64,000 bases of DNA, taken from contig NZ_JACOII010000022.1 in NCBI RefSeq assembly GCF_016306625.1, positions 124,001-188,000 of the forward strand, written 5' to 3'. The notes under the pieces are model-generated. The model saw only the letters and a program-made list of their open reading frames with translations. It ran no database searches and was not told where the DNA came from. Shown piece by piece: positions 28,616-41,776 of this stretch. This DNA comes from Xenorhabdus lircayensis (GTDB lineage: Bacteria; Pseudomonadota; Gammaproteobacteria; Enterobacterales; Enterobacteriaceae). Numbering within the stretch: the first letter of the stretch is position 1; each line of letters starts with the position of its first letter. Made by a program: the position numbers and the translations under genes.

Positions 28616-29980
28616 TTACTTCCCAATGCAAAAACTCGAAAAAATCCGGCCGAGTAAATCATCAGAGGAAAATTCACCCGTGATTTCGCTCAATGCCTGC
28701 TGTGCCAAACGCAGTTCCTCTGCCAGTAATTCCCCTGAACGGGCGAAGACCAACTGTTGATGACCTTCCTGCAAATGTTCTGCCGCCGTATTCAATGCCT
28801 GTAAGTGACGACGACGGGCAAGAAAACCACCTTCGGTATTGCTGTTGAAACCCATCGCCTCTTTTAGGTGATCGCGCAGCAAATCAATACCTTTCCCTTC
28901 ACGGGCAGAGAGGCGGATTAATACGTGACCACTGACTTCTGATACGCCGGTTTCTTCCCCGGTCATATCCGTTTTATTGCGAATAACGGTAATAGGCAGG
29001 GATGCAGGCAATTTAGTCATAAATTCAGGCCAGATTTGCGCAGGCTCAACGGCATCGGTTGTCGTACTGTCCACCATAAACAGCACCCGATCCGCCTGTT
29101 CGATTTCCTGCCATGCGCGCTCGATACCGATACGCTCCACTTCATCACTCGCTTCACGCAATCCGGCCGTATCAATCACATGCAGCGGCATACCATCGAT
29201 ATGAATATGTTCACGCAAAACATCGCGCGTTGTACCCGCGATATCGGTGACAATCGCCGCTTCACGACCCGCCAGCGCATTGAGCAGACTGGATTTACCC
29301 GCATTCGGACGCCCTGCAATCACCACTTTCATGCCTTCACGCAATAAGCTGCCCTGACGTGCCTGTAAGCGGACGTGACCCAGTTCAGCGATCACTTCAT
29401 CCAACTTGGTTTCTATCTTGCCATCGGAAAGAAAGTCAATTTCTTCGTCGGGAAAATCAATCGCTGCTTCAACGTAGATGCGCAAGTTAGTGAGCGCTTC
29501 CACCATTTGATGGACTTGGTTGGAAAATGTGCCTTGCAGGGAATTCATCGCGGAACGCGCTGCCTGTTCAGAACTGGCGTCGATCAGATCCGCAATGGCC
29601 TCAGCCTGTGCCAAATCGAGTTTATCATTCAGGAAAGCACGTTCAGAAAATTCGCCCGGATTGGCAATGCGCACACCAGAAATCGTCAGAATACGCTTTA
29701 ACAGCAAATCGAGAATAACTGGCCCGCCATGCCCTTGAAGCTCCAGCACATCTTCCCCCGTAAAAGAGTTAGGGCCAGGGAAGTAAAGTGCGATGCCTTG
29801 ATCAAGTACAGAACCATCTGCATCACAGAAGGGCAGGTAATCGGCATAACGGGGCTTCGGGAGTTTCCCCAATACCACCTCAGCCACTTCCGCCGCCTTG
29901 CGGCCAGAAATACGCAGGATGCCTACACCGCCTCGTCCCGGAGGAGTGGCCTGAGCGACTATTGTATCGGTGGTATTCAT
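28616..29980 (-). CDS. mnmE: tRNA modification GTPase MnmE
   Basis: 454 aa, identical in length to E. coli MnmE. N-terminal tetrahydrofolate-binding domain ([26 protein letters not shown]), G domain with Walker [15 protein letters not shown], the DIAGTTRD and DTAGL motifs and NKTD, and the C-terminal CIGK with the catalytic cysteine. With MnmG it makes the cmnm5 group at U34 of several tRNAs. It lies downstream of yidC on the same strand, as in enterobacteria. Confidence 0.97.
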   Translation of the reverse strand: MNTTDTIVAQATPPGRGGVGILRISGRKAAEVAEVVLGKLPKPRYADYLPFCDADGSVLDQGIALYFPGPNSFTGEDVLELQGHGGPVILDLLLKRILTISGVRIANPGEFSERAFLNDKLDLAQAEAIADLIDASSEQAARSAMNSLQGTFSNQVHQMVEALTNLRIYVEAAIDFPDEEIDFLSDGKIETKLDEVIAELGHVRLQARQGSLLREGMKVVIAGRPNAGKSSLLNALAGREAAIVTDIAGTTRDVLREHIHIDGMPLHVIDTAGLREASDEVERIGIERAWQEIEQADRVLFMVDSTTTDAVEPAQIWPEFMTKLPASLPITVIRNKTDMTGEETGVSEVSGHVLIRLSAREGKGIDLLRDHLKEAMGFNSNTEGGFLARRRHLQALNTAAEHLQEGHQQLVFARSGELLAEELRLAQQALSEITGEFSSDDLLGRIFSSFCIGK

Positions 29981-30000
29981 GAAATTCTCTCTTTTGATCT

Positions 30001-30047
30001 ATACCCGGTATTTTTCAAGCTGCTGCAACTTGAAATCTGTTGGGTAT
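30001..30047. repeat. Dispersed palindromic repeat, copy A
   Basis: ATACCC ... GGGTAT ends enclose TTTCAAG / CTTGAAA arms with a GCTGCTGCAA centre. Related elements lie at 44130-44183 and, partially, 39383-39440. It sits between yidC and mnmE in non-coding DNA and would form a hairpin in RNA. Confidence 0.8.
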
Positions 30048-30063
30048 ATAAACCGAAATAACA

Positions 30064-30084
30064 AAGGCGGCCAATGACCGCCTT
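30064..30084 (-). terminator. Hairpin downstream of yidC
   Basis: AAGGCGG / CCGCCTT stem with a seven-base loop lies 37 bp after the yidC stop; the T run on the minus strand is weak (TTTGTTATTTC). It probably ends or attenuates the rpmH-rnpA-yidD-yidC transcript. Confidence 0.55.
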
Positions 30085-30120
30085 CCACTTATTTTTAACA
30101 GACTTAGATTTTAAAAAGAT

Positions 30121-31737
30121 CTACTTTTTTTCGCGGGTATGCAAACCACGTTTTTCCAGACTGCGAAAAATAACCTGCTGCTGGATGATGGTAACCAAGT
30201 TACTGACGATATAGTACAGCACCAGACCAGATGGAAACCACAGGAAGAAGACGGTGAACATGACTGGCATGTAGGTCATGATCTTCTGCTGCATTGGGTC
30301 AGTTACAGTAGTTGGTGACAATTTCTGGATAACAAACATGGTCACACCCATCAGCAATGGCAGGATGTAGTAAGGGTCTTGTGCAGACAAGTCCTTAATC
30401 CAGCCAATAAATGGCGCATGGCGCAGCTCAACAGAACCCATCAGCATGTAGTATAGAGCAAGGAAGATTGGCATCTGAATCACCAGAGGCAAACAACCAC
30501 CCAGCGGGTTCACTTTCTCTGTTTTGTACAACGCCATCATTTCCTGGCTCATGCGCTGACGGTCATCACCGAAACGCTCACGCATCGCCGTGATTTTAGG
30601 CTGCAACAGACGCATTTTCGCCATTGAAGTGTATTGCGCCTTGGTCAGCGGATACATGATACCACGCACGATAAAGGTGATCGCAATGATGGAGAAGCCC
30701 CAGTTACCGATGTATTCATGCAGGAATTTCAGCAGCTTGAACAGCGGTTGGGAGATAAACCACAACCAGCCGTAATCTACGGTCAAATCCAGATGTGGTG
30801 CAACCGCCGCCATTTTGTCCTGAATTTCAGGGCCAACCCACAAAGTCGAAGAGATATTCTGCTTGCTGTTTGGTGCGATATTAACGGTTTCTCCCTTATA
30901 CCCGATAATCGCCATCTTCTGACTTTTAGAGTCAATGGTATAGAATGTGCTAGTTTTATCCGCTCCCGGAACCCAGGCAGTAGCAAAATATTGCTGAAGC
31001 ATCGCTATCCAGCCACCTTGGGTGGTCACAGAAAGCACTTTGTCGTCAGTAATATCATCGAATTTGTATTTTTCGTATTTTGTATCTGCTGATGAATATG
31101 CAGCACCACGGTAGGTATGCAAGGCAAAGTTGCTGCTGCCGGTATCACGATGTTTCGGCAATTCAACACTCTGCTTCAACTGACCAAAGAACGCCATTTG
31201 CAACGGCTTGTTGGTCACGTTATCGATGCTGTAATCAACAGAAACAGCATAAGCACCGCGTTTTAAAATGAAAGTTTTGACATAAACAACGCCATCTGGC
31301 GCAGTGTAAGTCATCGGAATTCGCAATTCATCCTGACCATCAGCCAAAACGAAGCTATTCTGAGTGGTGTGATAAAGTGGACGTTCCGCTTGGTTATCCG
31401 GGCCATTAATGCCAGTTAATCCACTTTGAGCGTGATAAGTGAACTCAGGGGTTGTTTCCAGCAGTTTGAACGGCGTTTGGGAACCGAGGGTATCAGGATA
31501 GGCCAGCAGATCAGCCTCCTCGACATCACCGCCACGAATATTGATGTGCAGCGAAAGCACATCCGTTTTCACGGTGATCAGTTTACCTTGCCCACTGCTT
31601 GCTTCGTTACTCAGCGTATTTGTTTGCTGCGTGATCTGTGCCGTTGGTTGTGGGTTCTTATCATTCTCCCACGCTTGCCAGACCAAGAACGAAACAAACA
31701 GCAAAGCGATGAGAAGAAGATTGCGTTGCGAATCCAT
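30121..31737 (-). CDS. yidC: Membrane protein insertase YidC
   Basis: 538 aa (E. coli 548). The N-terminal helix [23 protein letters not shown] is followed by the large periplasmic beta-sandwich domain (about 50-330) and the conserved five-helix insertase core (about 340-538: [51 protein letters not shown]). It inserts membrane proteins alone or with SecYEG. It forms the conserved rpmH-rnpA-yidD-yidC cluster. Confidence 0.97.
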   Translation of the reverse strand: MDSQRNLLLIALLFVSFLVWQAWENDKNPQPTAQITQQTNTLSNEASSGQGKLITVKTDVLSLHINIRGGDVEEADLLAYPDTLGSQTPFKLLETTPEFTYHAQSGLTGINGPDNQAERPLYHTTQNSFVLADGQDELRIPMTYTAPDGVVYVKTFILKRGAYAVSVDYSIDNVTNKPLQMAFFGQLKQSVELPKHRDTGSSNFALHTYRGAAYSSADTKYEKYKFDDITDDKVLSVTTQGGWIAMLQQYFATAWVPGADKTSTFYTIDSKSQKMAIIGYKGETVNIAPNSKQNISSTLWVGPEIQDKMAAVAPHLDLTVDYGWLWFISQPLFKLLKFLHEYIGNWGFSIIAITFIVRGIMYPLTKAQYTSMAKMRLLQPKITAMRERFGDDRQRMSQEMMALYKTEKVNPLGGCLPLVIQMPIFLALYYMLMGSVELRHAPFIGWIKDLSAQDPYYILPLLMGVTMFVIQKLSPTTVTDPMQQKIMTYMPVMFTVFFLWFPSGLVLYYIVSNLVTIIQQQVIFRSLEKRGLHTREKK

Positions 31738-31739
31738 CG

Positions 31740-31997
31740 TTAATGTTCTCTGTTATCGTCGTTTTTAGGTGGGACGGGATCGTCACCACCTTTGTGTAAG
31801 GGGTGGCATTTTAATACGCGTTTCACTGTTAACCAACTGCCTTTTATCATTCCAAACCTGCGCAATGCCTCAATGCCATAATGAGAACAGGTAGGATTGA
31901 AACGACAACGAGGCCCCAGCAGTGGACTAATCACTAGCTGGTAGCCTCTGATCAAAGCAATCAGGAGCCGCGAGCCAAGCGACAATGACGACGCCAT
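31740..31997 (-). CDS. yidD: Membrane protein insertion efficiency factor YidD
   Basis: 85 aa, same length as the E. coli protein. The family signature [20 protein letters not shown] and [12 protein letters not shown] is intact. It overlaps rnpA by about 37 bp and ends 2 bp before yidC, the usual arrangement. Confidence 0.95.
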   Translation of the reverse strand: MASSLSLGSRLLIALIRGYQLVISPLLGPRCRFNPTCSHYGIEALRRFGMIKGSWLTVKRVLKCHPLHKGGDDPVPPKNDDNREH

Positions 31998-32320
31998 AAC
32001 TTGCCCAAAGCTTCCGTTAGCTCACGGTTATCAAGCTCAGAGACCCCTTTCCTCACCAAAATCACAAAATCCATTGAAGGCAATTTATGCTGATTTAAAC
32101 GAAAACTTTCACGAGCCAGTCGCTTGATACGATTACGCTCATGGGCGCGTTTAACATTTTTTTTGGCGACGGTTAGACCGATGCGGGGATGCCCCAGCTC
32201 ATTCAAGCGCCCAAGGATAGTTATCTCTGCGGAGCTTGCCCGTTGCGGCTGCTGGAAAACATAAGTGAAATGCTCGGGAGTTAACAAACGTAACTCCCTC
32301 GGAAAAGCGAGCTTAACCAC
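31961..32320 (-). CDS. rnpA: Ribonuclease P protein component RnpA
   Basis: 119 aa, the E. coli length. It contains the RNA-binding signature [16 protein letters not shown] and starts [18 protein letters not shown] as in enterobacteria. It binds the RnpB RNA to mature tRNA 5' ends. It follows rpmH by 17 bp. Confidence 0.97.
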   Translation of the reverse strand: MVKLAFPRELRLLTPEHFTYVFQQPQRASSAEITILGRLNELGHPRIGLTVAKKNVKRAHERNRIKRLARESFRLNQHKLPSMDFVILVRKGVSELDNRELTEALGKLWRRHCRLARGS

Positions 32321-32337
32321 GAGTATGGTTAGCTTTA

Positions 32338-32490
<153 letters not shown>

Positions 32491-32974
32491 CTAGCTTAAA
32501 ATTTGTTACTGATTCAGCAAATGCGTTGGCGACCAGTGAGAAATAAGTAGACACCGATGCCTCAATCGCAACATCAATATATAGAAAGAGGCGGGATTGT
32601 AATAAAATGTACTACCCTTAGTCAATCCAAGATGACGCGAGCCTGATCGTTTTCTTGTCTGATTTTTTACCTCAATCAGATATTCACCAGACATGACCAG
32701 ACTTTTTGCTACCCGAGGTGCTTACCCCAAATCCTCACCAGACATGGCCGGAAAAAATCGTTGGCATCACACGCAGGGTGCAAGATTATACGGACTGTGC
32801 AATAAAGCGCAAGGATCATACACAGATCGTTGCCACTGAATTAGTGATCATGGTGTTGTTTTCACGTTGAATTTTAAACGATAACTAAATGAAGTTTGCT
32901 ATATGCCATGATTACACTACAGTATCTCTTACAGGCCTTTATATTCTGCAAGTGCCAAAGCGTGGTGATCTCCC

Positions 32975-32983
32975 TGTGGATAA
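32975..32983 (-). promoter_or_regulatory. dnaA: DnaA box (perfect) in the dnaA promoter
   Basis: TGTGGATAA is the exact complement of the R1-type consensus TTATCCACA. It lies about 240 bp before the dnaA start codon, the position of the autoregulatory box in E. coli relatives. Confidence 0.85.
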
Positions 32984-32996
32984 AAAGCGTCAAAGC

Positions 32997-33005
32997 TGTG
33001 TAAAA
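32997..33005 (-). promoter_or_regulatory. dnaA: Second, weaker DnaA box
   Basis: TGTGTAAAA fits the relaxed consensus (complement TTTTACACA, TTWTNCACA), 13 bp beyond the perfect box and in the same orientation, consistent with cooperative binding. Confidence 0.65.
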
Positions 33006-33223
33006 GAATGAGGATCTATGTCGTCTTTTGCGTTATGATCATTGGTCACGATCCCGATCTCTCTATATGCGGATTATGCGGATCGTTGGGGGAGCGATGA
33101 TATTAAAAATCGCCACAAGGTACATGCTATCTTCCTCACCACCGGGGAGTTATGCCTTGTGCCCAACATAACGTATCTATTATTCCGGTTTCTTTTATTG
33201 GTCTCGTTTTAGGGGAGTTCGCC

Positions 33224-34612
33224 GTGTCACTTTCGCTTTGGCAGCAATGTCTTGCCCGATTGCAGGATGAGTTACCTGCCACAGAATTCAGTATGTGGAT
33301 ACGACCCCTTCAGGCAGAACTGAGTGATAACACTTTGGCTCTCTATGCCCCCAACCGTTTTGTGTTGGATTGGGTAAGAGAAAAATATATTAATAATATC
33401 AATTTGTTATTAAATGATTTCTGTGGTCCTGAAGTACCGTTGCTACGCTTTGAAGTAGGAAATAAGCCTGTTTCACCAAACCAGTCTGCATCTAAGAGAA
33501 TCATTACCGATAAGCCAGTGGCTGCTGCACCGTCCAGTTTCTCTGTACGCCCAAGCTGGGACAACGCAAAGGCCCAGCCAGAGTTATCCTATCGTTCCAA
33601 TGTCAATCCCAAGCATACATTCGATAACTTTGTTGAAGGTAAATCCAACCAGCTCGCCAGAGCTGCCGCCAGACAAGTTGCTGATAATCCAGGGGGCGCA
33701 TACAATCCCCTATTCCTCTATGGTGGAACAGGATTGGGTAAAACCCACCTTTTGCATGCTGTTGGCAATAGCATCATGGCACGCAAAGCCAATGCAAAAG
33801 TGGTGTACATGCACTCTGAACGTTTCGTACAGGACATGGTAAAAGCATTGCAAAACAATGCAATAGAAGAGTTTAAACGTTATTATCGCTCAGTAGATGC
33901 CCTACTGATCGATGATATTCAGTTTTTTGCAAATAAAGAGCGATCCCAAGAAGAATTCTTTCACACGTTCAATGCCCTGTTGGAAGGTAATCAACAGATT
34001 ATTCTGACATCAGATCGCTATCCAAAAGAGATCAATGGCGTCGAGGATCGGTTAAAATCCCGTTTTGGTTGGGGATTAACCGTTGCTATCGAACCACCGG
34101 AACTGGAAACTCGCGTTGCCATTCTGATGAAGAAAGCTGACGAGAACCAAATCCAGTTACCGGGCGAAGTGGCTTTCTTTATTGCCAAACGCCTGCGTTC
34201 CAATGTTCGTGAGCTCGAAGGCGCTTTGAATCGAGTCATCGCCAATGCCAATTTTACAGGTCGGGCGATTACTATTGATTTTGTACGCGAAGCATTACGT
34301 GACTTATTGGCTCTACAGGAAAAGCTGGTAACCATTGATAATATTCAGAAAACCGTGGCTGAATATTACAAAATCAAGGTTGCGGATCTGCTTTCCAAGC
34401 GTCGTTCACGCTCCGTTGCCCGTCCGAGACAAATGGCAATGGCGCTGGCAAAAGAGCTGACAAATCACAGCTTGCCTGAAATCGGGGATGCCTTTGGTGG
34501 GCGTGACCATACAACCGTACTTCACGCTTGTCGAAAAATCGAACAGCTTCGTGAAGAGAGTCATGACATCAAAGAAGATTTTTCTAACTTAATCAGAACA
34601 CTATCTTCCTAG
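33224..34612 (+). CDS. dnaA: Chromosomal replication initiator DnaA
   Basis: 462 aa from GTG 33224 with ribosome site AGGGGAG; the family start [18 protein letters not shown] follows. An in-frame extension to ATG 33152 would add 24 non-homologous residues and was rejected. Domain I (1-85), linker (85-130), AAA+ domain with Walker [11 protein letters not shown] and Walker [10 protein letters not shown], and the C-terminal DNA-binding domain with the signature [15 protein letters not shown]. It is followed after 4 bp by dnaN. Confidence 0.98.
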   Translation: MSLSLWQQCLARLQDELPATEFSMWIRPLQAELSDNTLALYAPNRFVLDWVREKYINNINLLLNDFCGPEVPLLRFEVGNKPVSPNQSASKRIITDKPVAAAPSSFSVRPSWDNAKAQPELSYRSNVNPKHTFDNFVEGKSNQLARAAARQVADNPGGAYNPLFLYGGTGLGKTHLLHAVGNSIMARKANAKVVYMHSERFVQDMVKALQNNAIEEFKRYYRSVDALLIDDIQFFANKERSQEEFFHTFNALLEGNQQIILTSDRYPKEINGVEDRLKSRFGWGLTVAIEPPELETRVAILMKKADENQIQLPGEVAFFIAKRLRSNVRELEGALNRVIANANFTGRAITIDFVREALRDLLALQEKLVTIDNIQKTVAEYYKIKVADLLSKRRSRSVARPRQMAMALAKELTNHSLPEIGDAFGGRDHTTVLHACRKIEQLREESHDIKEDFSNLIRTLSS

Positions 34613-34616
34613 CGCT

Positions 34617-35717
34617 ATGAAATTTATCATTGAACGTGAGCAATTATTAAAACCTTTGCAGCAGGTTAGCAGCCCCTTGGGTGGCCGTCCTACTCTGCCC
34701 ATTTTAGGCAACTTATTATTGCAGGTAACAGAAGGTTCCCTGCTACTGACAGGCACCGATTTAGAAACGGAAATGAAGGCTCGGGTTACGCTTACCCAGC
34801 CACATGAAGACGGTGCAACTACTGTTCCCGCGCGTAAATTCTTTGATATCTGGCGCGGGTTGCCTGACGGAGCAGAAATCAGCGTGGAACTGGATGGCGA
34901 TCGCATTCTCGTCCGTTCTGGGCGCAGCCGTTTTTCACTCTCCACCCTGCCCGCTTCAGATTTCCCCAATCTTGATGATTGGCAGAGCGAAGTCGAATTT
35001 TCTCTGCCACAAGCCACACTGAAACGTCTGATTGAATCTACTCAATTTTCCATGGCGCATCAGGATGTCCGCTATTACTTGAATGGCATGTTGTTTGAAA
35101 CCGAAGGGGAAGAACTGCGTACCATTGCAACAGACGGCCATCGTTTAGCAGTCTGCTCCATGAATATCGGACAAAATCTGCCATCCCATTCAGTGATCGT
35201 ACCTCGTAAAGGGGTCATTGAATTGATGCGCCTGCTGGATGGCGGTGAAAATCCTCTACAATTGCAGATTGGCAGCAATAACATTCGTGCCCACGTCGGG
35301 GACTTTATCTTCACATCAAAGTTAGTTGATGGTCGTTTTCCTGATTACCGCCGCGTACTGCCAAAAAATCCCGATAAAACACTGGAAGCCAATTGTGACG
35401 TGCTTAAACAGGCATTTTCACGGGCGGCAATTTTATCCAACGAAAAATTCCGTGGTGTTCGCATCTATTTAAGCGAAAACCAACTCAGAATTACGGCAAA
35501 TAACCCAGAGCAGGAAGAAGCGGAAGAGATCGTCGATGTCATTTACCAAGGCACCGAAATGGAAATTGGCTTCAATGTCAGCTACGTATTGGATGTTCTA
35601 AACGCCTTGAAATGCGAGCAGGTGAGTCTCCTGCTGACGGATGCAACATCCAGTGTGAAAATTGAGAATTCAGCCAGTCAGGCCGCGACTTATGTCGTGA
35701 TGCCAATGCGCCTGTAA
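34617..35717 (+). CDS. dnaN: DNA polymerase III sliding clamp (beta subunit)
   Basis: 366 aa, exactly the E. coli length, starting MKFIIEREQLLKPLQQVSSP and ending ATYVVMPMRL. Three tandem clamp folds; the dimer encircles DNA and tethers polymerase. It is 4 bp after dnaA and 18 bp before recF in the conserved dnaA-dnaN-recF-gyrB operon. Confidence 0.98.
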   Translation: MKFIIEREQLLKPLQQVSSPLGGRPTLPILGNLLLQVTEGSLLLTGTDLETEMKARVTLTQPHEDGATTVPARKFFDIWRGLPDGAEISVELDGDRILVRSGRSRFSLSTLPASDFPNLDDWQSEVEFSLPQATLKRLIESTQFSMAHQDVRYYLNGMLFETEGEELRTIATDGHRLAVCSMNIGQNLPSHSVIVPRKGVIELMRLLDGGENPLQLQIGSNNIRAHVGDFIFTSKLVDGRFPDYRRVLPKNPDKTLEANCDVLKQAFSRAAILSNEKFRGVRIYLSENQLRITANNPEQEEAEEIVDVIYQGTEMEIGFNVSYVLDVLNALKCEQVSLLLTDATSSVKIENSASQAATYVVMPMRL

Positions 35718-35735
35718 CAACATTAACTCAACCAT

Positions 35736-36827
35736 ATGATTCTCTCGCGTTTGCTGATCCGCGATTTTCGTAATATCGCGGATGCTGACTTGCCGCTGGC
35801 AACTGGTTTTAATTTTCTGGTTGGGCCAAACGGTAGCGGCAAAACAAGTATACTGGAAGCCATTTATACATTGGGTCATGGCCGTGCTTTTCGCAGCATT
35901 CAGGCAGGCAGGGTGATCCGCCATGATTGCGAGGAATTCATTCTTCATGGGCGACTTGATCAGCAATTCCATGAACGTTCCTTGTCGATCGGGCTGAGCA
36001 AAAACCGTCAAGGCGATAGCAGAGTCAGGATCGATGGCAGTGACGGGCATAAAATTGCTGAGTTGGCGAAAATGCTGCCCATGCAACTTATCACACCAGA
36101 AGGCTTCACCTTGCTAAACGGTGGCCCGAAATACCGTCGGGCCTTTATTGATTGGGGCTGTTTTCACAATGAGCCGCGTTTTTTTACCGCTTGGGCCAAT
36201 CTGAAAAGGCTGCTCAAACAACGGAATGCGGCATTGCGACAGGTCACCCGTTATAACCAGATCCAACATTGGGATCGCGAACTTGCCCCGCTGGCGACTG
36301 AAATCAGTCAATGGCGAGCTGAATACATTGCAGGAATTTCTGAAGATATCGAAAAAACCTGCAAACAATTTTTACCTGAATTCACCCTCAGTATCAGCTT
36401 CCAACAAGGCTGGGACAAAGAGAGTGAATATGCAGAACTGCTCGCGCGGCAGTTTGAGCGCGACAAAACGCTAACCTACACGGCTTCCGGCCCCCATAAA
36501 GCCGATCTGCGGATCAGGGCGGACGGCACATCGGTAGAAGATATGCTTTCCCGTGGTCAGTTGAAATTACTGATGTGCGCGTTGAGGTTAGCACAGGGTG
36601 AATATTTCACCCGACAGAGCGGGCAAAAGTGCCTGTATCTGCTTGATGATTTTGCCTCAGAACTGGATGCCGGCCGTCGTCAGCTATTAGCCGAGCGTCT
36701 AAAATCTACGCAAGCCCAAGTGTTTGTCAGTGCAATCACACCTGGGCAAGTTACAGACATGATTGATGTAAATAGCAGGATGTTTCGCGTAGAACATGGC
36801 AAAATAGAGGTTCAACCACAGGATTAA
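35736..36827 (+). CDS. recF: DNA replication and repair protein RecF
   Basis: 363 aa. Walker [15 protein letters not shown] near residue 30, the SMC/ABC signature [18 protein letters not shown] and Walker [13 protein letters not shown] near 300. RecF with RecO/R loads RecA at gapped DNA. It has the conserved position between dnaN and gyrB. Confidence 0.97.
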   Translation: MILSRLLIRDFRNIADADLPLATGFNFLVGPNGSGKTSILEAIYTLGHGRAFRSIQAGRVIRHDCEEFILHGRLDQQFHERSLSIGLSKNRQGDSRVRIDGSDGHKIAELAKMLPMQLITPEGFTLLNGGPKYRRAFIDWGCFHNEPRFFTAWANLKRLLKQRNAALRQVTRYNQIQHWDRELAPLATEISQWRAEYIAGISEDIEKTCKQFLPEFTLSISFQQGWDKESEYAELLARQFERDKTLTYTASGPHKADLRIRADGTSVEDMLSRGQLKLLMCALRLAQGEYFTRQSGQKCLYLLDDFASELDAGRRQLLAERLKSTQAQVFVSAITPGQVTDMIDVNSRMFRVEHGKIEVQPQD

Positions 36828-39260
<2,433 letters not shown>

Positions 39261-39272
39261 CACTCTGTGTTT

Positions 39273-39300
39273 TCCCTGATAACGCGTAAGTTATCAGGGA
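39273..39300 (+). terminator. Hairpin after gyrB
   Basis: TCCCTGATAAC / GTTATCAGGGA perfect 11-bp stem with a GCGTAA loop, 13 bp after the gyrB stop. No T run follows directly; it probably acts with the next hairpin. Confidence 0.65.
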
Positions 39301-39305
39301 TATCC

Positions 39306-39343
39306 AAAGAGCATATAACCATGATATGTGCTCTTTATTTTTC
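39306..39343 (+). terminator. Intrinsic terminator of the dnaA-gyrB operon
   Basis: AAAGAGC-ATAT / ATATGTGCTCTTT stem followed by ATTTTTC, just downstream of the preceding hairpin. Confidence 0.75.
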
Positions 39344-39382
39344 ATAACAAAGAATGAATTACATTTATATATAAAAAATAAT

Positions 39383-39440
39383 TATACCGTTCGTCTTTCA
39401 AGCTGCAGCTTTGTTAACTGTGCCCACTCACCCCAGAAAA
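39383..39440. repeat. Dispersed repeat, partial copy C
   Basis: ATACCGTTCGTCTTTCAAG followed by the perfect palindrome AAGCTGCAGCTT and TTGTTAACTGTGCCCACTCACCCC. It shares the ATACC...TTTCAAG...GCAGC words with the elements at 30001 and 44130. It lies in the AT-rich gap (39344-39669) between gyrB and the next gene; nothing else is visible there. Confidence 0.65.
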
Positions 39441-39669
39441 TTGGAAATAAAAAATTAATTTTTACTTAATAAATATTTAATTAAATAAACCTTAACTATT
39501 AACCCCCAAGATCGTGACAAAATAAACGTGTTTTATTTATTCTATATAAAATTTATTCTTATGATAGGCTATCGTCATAAATAACCATTTGATAAAAACC
39601 TACCGTAGCTCAATATCTTATTTATACCTATTTAATTGAAGTATAAATAATTTCGTGGAGATTTCTATT

Positions 39670-40464
39670 ATGTTAAAAAGAACAAACTCCTTGAATGCTT
39701 ATATACGCAGAACCTCATCAAGAACTTTATCTCGTTCAAGATCTTTTCACTCTTTGCCTCCAAATGATATATTGAATATAAATATTAATCATTGCAACCC
39801 TAAATTGATTAACGGATATGTACCATCAATAGTTAAAAAAGTGAATTTGCAAGAAATGGTAATGGCCGTTAATAAGCTTTACTATTCGATCGGAAAAGAT
39901 GGCTGGCTTGATCAAATATTAAATCTCATTGAAGATTCTGATGATATAACCTATCACATCAATGAAATAGAAAATAAAAGAGGAAAAACAGCAGACGACT
40001 TCTGGGATTTAAAATGCAGTATAACACTTAATCTATTAATTCATGTTCAAGATGAAATTAATGATAGAGTTCAAAATGGAGATGATAAAAACTTTGTTTA
40101 TTTTATTTGTTATATTCAAAATGTACCTATAGGAATGATGATAATTAGATGTTATGAAGAAGTCATGTTATACCGCTATGATCCTGATTTACGTTATTAT
40201 CCTGAAGTCACTTACCTTATCATGCACCCAGGGCTAAAAAATTGTGCTTATTTATTAATGGAGGAAGCCGTTAATATGTCCTATAAAATAGGCTGCCATG
40301 GAAAATTAAAATTATCAATTGCAACATCAGCACTCTCAGAAGTTTATAGACGGATGGGTTTTATCCACTATACACAGGAAGATATGGCATTAGACCCAAA
40401 TGGAAACAGAGCTTGGATTTTCTCTTCGGGTCATGACGGTTACCGATTTACAGGAACTTGCTAA
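39670..40464 (+). CDS. Orphan protein with a GNAT-like C-terminal domain, candidate secreted effector
   Basis: 264 aa from ATG 39670 (GGAG nine bases upstream); a GTG at 39655 is a weaker alternative. The N-terminus is rich in Ser/Arg (NSLNAYIRRTSSRTLSRSRS) and looks unstructured. The C-terminal part (about 150-255) has the GNAT outline: YFICYIQNVPIGMMIIR, then VTYLIMHPGLKNCAYLLMEE with A..Y...GF (VYRRMGFIHY). No close family is recognised. The gene stands alone in AT-rich DNA between gyrB and asd, unlike both neighbours in composition, which suggests acquisition. An S/R-rich disordered leader before an acyltransferase fold is common in translocated effectors, but no secretion signal can be proven. 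Confidence 0.65.
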   Translation: MLKRTNSLNAYIRRTSSRTLSRSRSFHSLPPNDILNININHCNPKLINGYVPSIVKKVNLQEMVMAVNKLYYSIGKDGWLDQILNLIEDSDDITYHINEIENKRGKTADDFWDLKCSITLNLLIHVQDEINDRVQNGDDKNFVYFICYIQNVPIGMMIIRCYEEVMLYRYDPDLRYYPEVTYLIMHPGLKNCAYLLMEEAVNMSYKIGCHGKLKLSIATSALSEVYRRMGFIHYTQEDMALDPNGNRAWIFSSGHDGYRFTGTC

Positions 40465-40499
40465 AATTCACGATAATACAAAGTATTCAATGAAAAATG

Positions 40500-40541
40500 A
40501 CAAAAATTCAAACCGCCAATTTATCTATACCAATTGGCGGT
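40500..40541 (-). terminator. Terminator of asd
   Basis: ACCGCCAAT / ATTGGCGGT nine-base stem (40512-40520 with 40533-40541); on the minus strand it is followed by TTTGAATTTTTG. It lies 36 bp after the asd stop. Confidence 0.8.
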
Positions 40542-40576
40542 CTATTTCCACGAACTCAATAACTATTAAAATTTTT

Positions 40577-41683
40577 CTACAGCAAAATACGCAACATACG
40601 ACGCAGTGGCTCTGCCGCGCCCCACAGCAGCTGATCACCAACGGTAAATGCAGATAGATATTCCGGCCCCATATTCAGCTTACGCAGACGGCCCACTGGC
40701 GTATTCAATGTCCCTGTAACCGCAGCTGGCGTTAACTCCCGCATCGTCAAATCACGATCATTCGGAATTACGCGCACCCAATCATTATGGGAAGCCAGCA
40801 GCGTTTCAATTTCATGGATCGGGATATCTTTTTTCAATTTCAGGGTAAATGCCTGACTATGGCAGCGCAATGCCCCAATACGGACACACAGGCCATCGAT
40901 CGGAATCACATTATTGCCCGTATTCAAAATCTTGTTGGTTTCTGCCTGGCCTTTCCACTCTTCTCGGCTTTGCCCATTTTCCAGTTGCTTATCAATCCAC
41001 GGAATCAGGCTCCCCGCCAAAGGAACGCCAAATTGATCCGTCGGCAATGTACCGCTACGGGTGAAATCGGTTACGCGTTTCTCAATATCCAGAATAGCGG
41101 AAGCAGGATTCTGTAACTTGTCTGCAACCTGATTATGCAGCATCCCCATTTGCACCAGCAGCTCACGCATATGGCGAGCACCACCGCCAGAAGCTGCCTG
41201 ATAGGTCGATACCGATGCCCACTCGATCAAATCATTGGCAAACAAGCCACCCAATGACATCAGCATCAGGCTAACAGTACAGTTACCGCCAACAAACGTT
41301 TTGATGCCTTTATTCAGGCCATTATGAATATGCTGATGGTTAACGGGATCGAGAATAATGACAGCATCATCATTCATGCGCAGCGCAGAAGCCGCATCGA
41401 TCCAATATCCCTGCCAGCCTGTTGCTCTCAGTTTGGGATAAATTTCGTTGGTGTAATCCCCACCCTGACAGCTAATGATAATATCCAGCGCACTCAGTGC
41501 CTCGATATCAAAAGCATCCTGTAAAACACCTGATTTCCCTGCAAATTCCGGGGCAGCTAGCCCGTGTTGGGAGGTTGTGAAGAAAACCGGAGCTATCTCG
41601 TCAAAATCCCGCTCTTCCACCATCCGCTGCATCAATACTGAGCCGACCATACCACGCCAGCCGATAAAACCTACTTTTTTCAT
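40577..41683 (-). CDS. asd: Aspartate-semialdehyde dehydrogenase
   Basis: 368 aa from ATG 41683 ([21 protein letters not shown]), E. coli length 367. NADP-binding GWRGMVGS, catalytic Cys in [15 protein letters not shown], and HSQAFT with the substrate-binding residues. It reduces aspartyl phosphate to the semialdehyde for lysine, methionine, threonine and diaminopimelate. A second ATG directly upstream at 41686 is equally possible. No riboswitch-like leader is visible in the short upstream gap. Confidence 0.97.
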   Translation of the reverse strand: MKKVGFIGWRGMVGSVLMQRMVEERDFDEIAPVFFTTSQHGLAAPEFAGKSGVLQDAFDIEALSALDIIISCQGGDYTNEIYPKLRATGWQGYWIDAASALRMNDDAVIILDPVNHQHIHNGLNKGIKTFVGGNCTVSLMLMSLGGLFANDLIEWASVSTYQAASGGGARHMRELLVQMGMLHNQVADKLQNPASAILDIEKRVTDFTRSGTLPTDQFGVPLAGSLIPWIDKQLENGQSREEWKGQAETNKILNTGNNVIPIDGLCVRIGALRCHSQAFTLKLKKDIPIHEIETLLASHNDWVRVIPNDRDLTMRELTPAAVTGTLNTPVGRLRKLNMGPEYLSAFTVGDQLLWGAAEPLRRMLRILL

Positions 41684-41776
41684 CATGTTTACCCTGCCTT
41701 GAAAGATGTTCATCAGACACCACTAATAGCATTAAAACTGACAAAATATGGCGAAAGGTGCAAGTATATTTATGAA

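Noticed and set aside
41684-41776. Lysine riboswitch leader of asd
   Set aside because: The space between asd and the next gene is under 100 bp and holds no large conserved structure.
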